A DNA stretch of 5,893 nt, from assembly GCA_030597485.1 (NCBI GenBank), contig JAUVRU010000163.1, positions 1 through 5,893 on the forward strand, written 5' to 3'. This document shows positions 5,054-5,893 of this stretch, one piece after another; position 1 is the first letter of the stretch; each line of letters starts with the position of its first letter. Origin of the DNA: Anaerolineae bacterium (GTDB lineage Bacteria; Chloroflexota; Anaerolineae; 4572-78; NAK82). Below the pieces are notes generated by a model. It saw nothing but the letters and a program-made list of their open reading frames with translations, did no database searches and was not told where the DNA came from. The position numbers and the translations under genes are program-made.

Positions 5054-5095
5054 GATGCAGCCCGACATGTCCGGCGAGGCGTGTCGGGTTGCATC
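5054..5095 (+). terminator. Long intercistronic hairpin between aapJ and aapQ
   Basis: GATGCAGCCCGACA (5054-5067) pairs with TGTCGGGTTGCATC (5082-5095): 14 bp with one G-U pair. The stem can extend inward through four more pairs (5068-5071 with 5078-5081), leaving a 6-nt loop. It lies 28 nt after the aapJ stop and is followed only by TTT, so it is a leaky attenuator or a stabiliser of the upstream mRNA rather than a full terminator. Such hairpins are common behind binding-protein genes, which need more product than the permease genes. Confidence 0.75.
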
Positions 5096-5132
5096 GCTTT
5101 GAGAGGGGGCCGGTATCAGCCGAGGAACAGCA

Positions 5133-5893
5133 ATGGCGGAACACCGAGAAGCGGTGCCGTTCTGGCGCGACGAGCGCGTGCTCAAAGTGCTGGCCCAGAT
5201 CGGGTTCGTGATCTTGGTGCTGGCCCTGGCCGCCTGGATGCTCTCAAACTACAGGGAACGGGGGATGGCGTTCAGTTTTAGCTTCCTGGACCAGGAGGCC
5301 GGTTTTCAAATGGCGGAGGGGCTCGCGTTTAGCCCCACCGATACGTACGCCCGAGCCTTTCTGGTCGGTGCGGTCAACACGGCCCGGATCGCCATCCTGG
5401 GCATCGTCCTGGCCACCCTGGTGGGCCTGGTGACCGGCATTGCCCGGTTGTCTGACAATTGGCTCATCAGCAAGATCGCCAGCGTCTACATCGAGATCTT
5501 CCGCAACACCCCATTGCTGGTACAGCTCTTCTTCCTGTACTTCGCGGTCGTCCTGAAGCTGCCGAAAATCAAGGATTCCTTGGTGTTGCCCGGCCCCATC
5601 TTCCTGAGCAATCGCGGCGTTTCGCTGCCCGCGCTTCGCCCTACGGCCTCGTTCGGCCAGTGGTGGCCTTTTCTGGCCGCGGCCTTGATCGGGGCGGTAG
5701 TGCTGCTCATCTTGCGGGGACGGGGCGCGGAGCGCACCGGCCGCCCCAGTTTCAACCTGCTGTGGGTGGGTGTCCCCCTGTTTGTCATCCCCGCGCTGGG
5801 CTGGCTGCTGATTCCCAGCAACCCTCTGCTGCTGGATCTGCCGGAGATGGTCACCAAGTCGGGCGGAGTGCTCACGGTCGAGGGCGGCGCCGC
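5133..5893 (+). CDS. aapQ: General L-amino acid ABC transporter permease (AapQ family), 3' end outside window
   Basis: This is one of the two membrane subunits forming the channel for amino acids delivered by the AapJ-like protein. The 253 codons present show a cytoplasmic start (MAEHREAVPFWRDERV) and a first membrane segment at about 18-37. A large periplasmic loop (about 38-72) follows, then a segment at about 76-104 beginning with the typical GAVNTARIAILGI. Next is YIEIFRNTPLLVQLFFLYF (119-137), the signature of polar amino acid permeases. GPIFLSNRG (154-162) and hydrophobic stretches at about 178-195 and 208-226 belong to the long insertion typical of AapQ, which is about 400 residues in full. 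The frame is open to the right edge. GAGGA (5122-5126), 6 nt before the ATG, supports the start. It should be co-transcribed with aapJ through the hairpin at 5054-5095. The expected next genes, aapM and aapP, are outside. Confidence 0.94.
   Translation, partial: MAEHREAVPFWRDERVLKVLAQIGFVILVLALAAWMLSNYRERGMAFSFSFLDQEAGFQMAEGLAFSPTDTYARAFLVGAVNTARIAILGIVLATLVGLVTGIARLSDNWLISKIASVYIEIFRNTPLLVQLFFLYFAVVLKLPKIKDSLVLPGPIFLSNRGVSLPALRPTASFGQWWPFLAAALIGAVVLLILRGRGAERTGRPSFNLLWVGVPLFVIPALGWLLIPSNPLLLDLPEMVTKSGGVLTVEGGA

Noticed and set aside
4609..5094. Minus-strand 161-codon frame opposite aapJ
   Set aside because: It is a shadow of the conserved aapJ codons and starts within the intercistronic hairpin.

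Overview
The window looks like a high-GC bacterial chromosome segment. A Chloroflexota (Caldilineae or Anaerolineae-like) host is my best guess. The grounds are the secreted cohesin-like/LysM protein, the style of the glutamine synthetase and Aap-type transporter proteins, and the degenerate GGAGTAR-type and RAGGYY-type short repeats between genes. This placement is inference from protein style and repeats, not from a marker gene.

Layout, left to right. 1-372: no gene that I can support. 373-402: a strong hairpin, probably the terminator of the next gene. 502-1557 (-): a secreted protein with a signal peptide, a cohesin-like domain, a Pro-rich linker made of three 30-bp repeats, and two LysM domains each bracketed by cysteines. 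1780-1959 (-): a candidate 6S RNA (ssrS) of about 180 nt. It has its own TTGACT-17-TATACT promoter, a long hairpin with an asymmetric central bubble, a 3' strand resembling the E. coli 6S 3' strand, and a GC hairpin followed by TTTTT. 2086-2198: two short repeat elements directly behind glnA. 2197-3612 (-): glnA, a complete type I-beta glutamine synthetase with the adenylylation tyrosine. 3613-3948: a divergent control region with two good sigma-70 promoters facing away from each other, separated by GAGTAAG heptads, and a leader of about 180 nt on the right side. 3949-5025 (+): aapJ-like periplasmic or extracellular amino-acid-binding protein. 5054-5095: a long intercistronic hairpin. 5133 to the right edge (+): aapQ-like permease, cut by the window.

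The genes suggest a nitrogen-assimilation neighbourhood. GlnA makes glutamine from ammonium, and the divergent aap operon imports general L-amino acids. Shared regulation through the compact inter-promoter region is plausible but not demonstrated. The least expected element is the probable 6S RNA gene between glnA and the LysM gene. It would bind and modulate the housekeeping RNA polymerase holoenzyme and is easily missed by protein-centred annotation.
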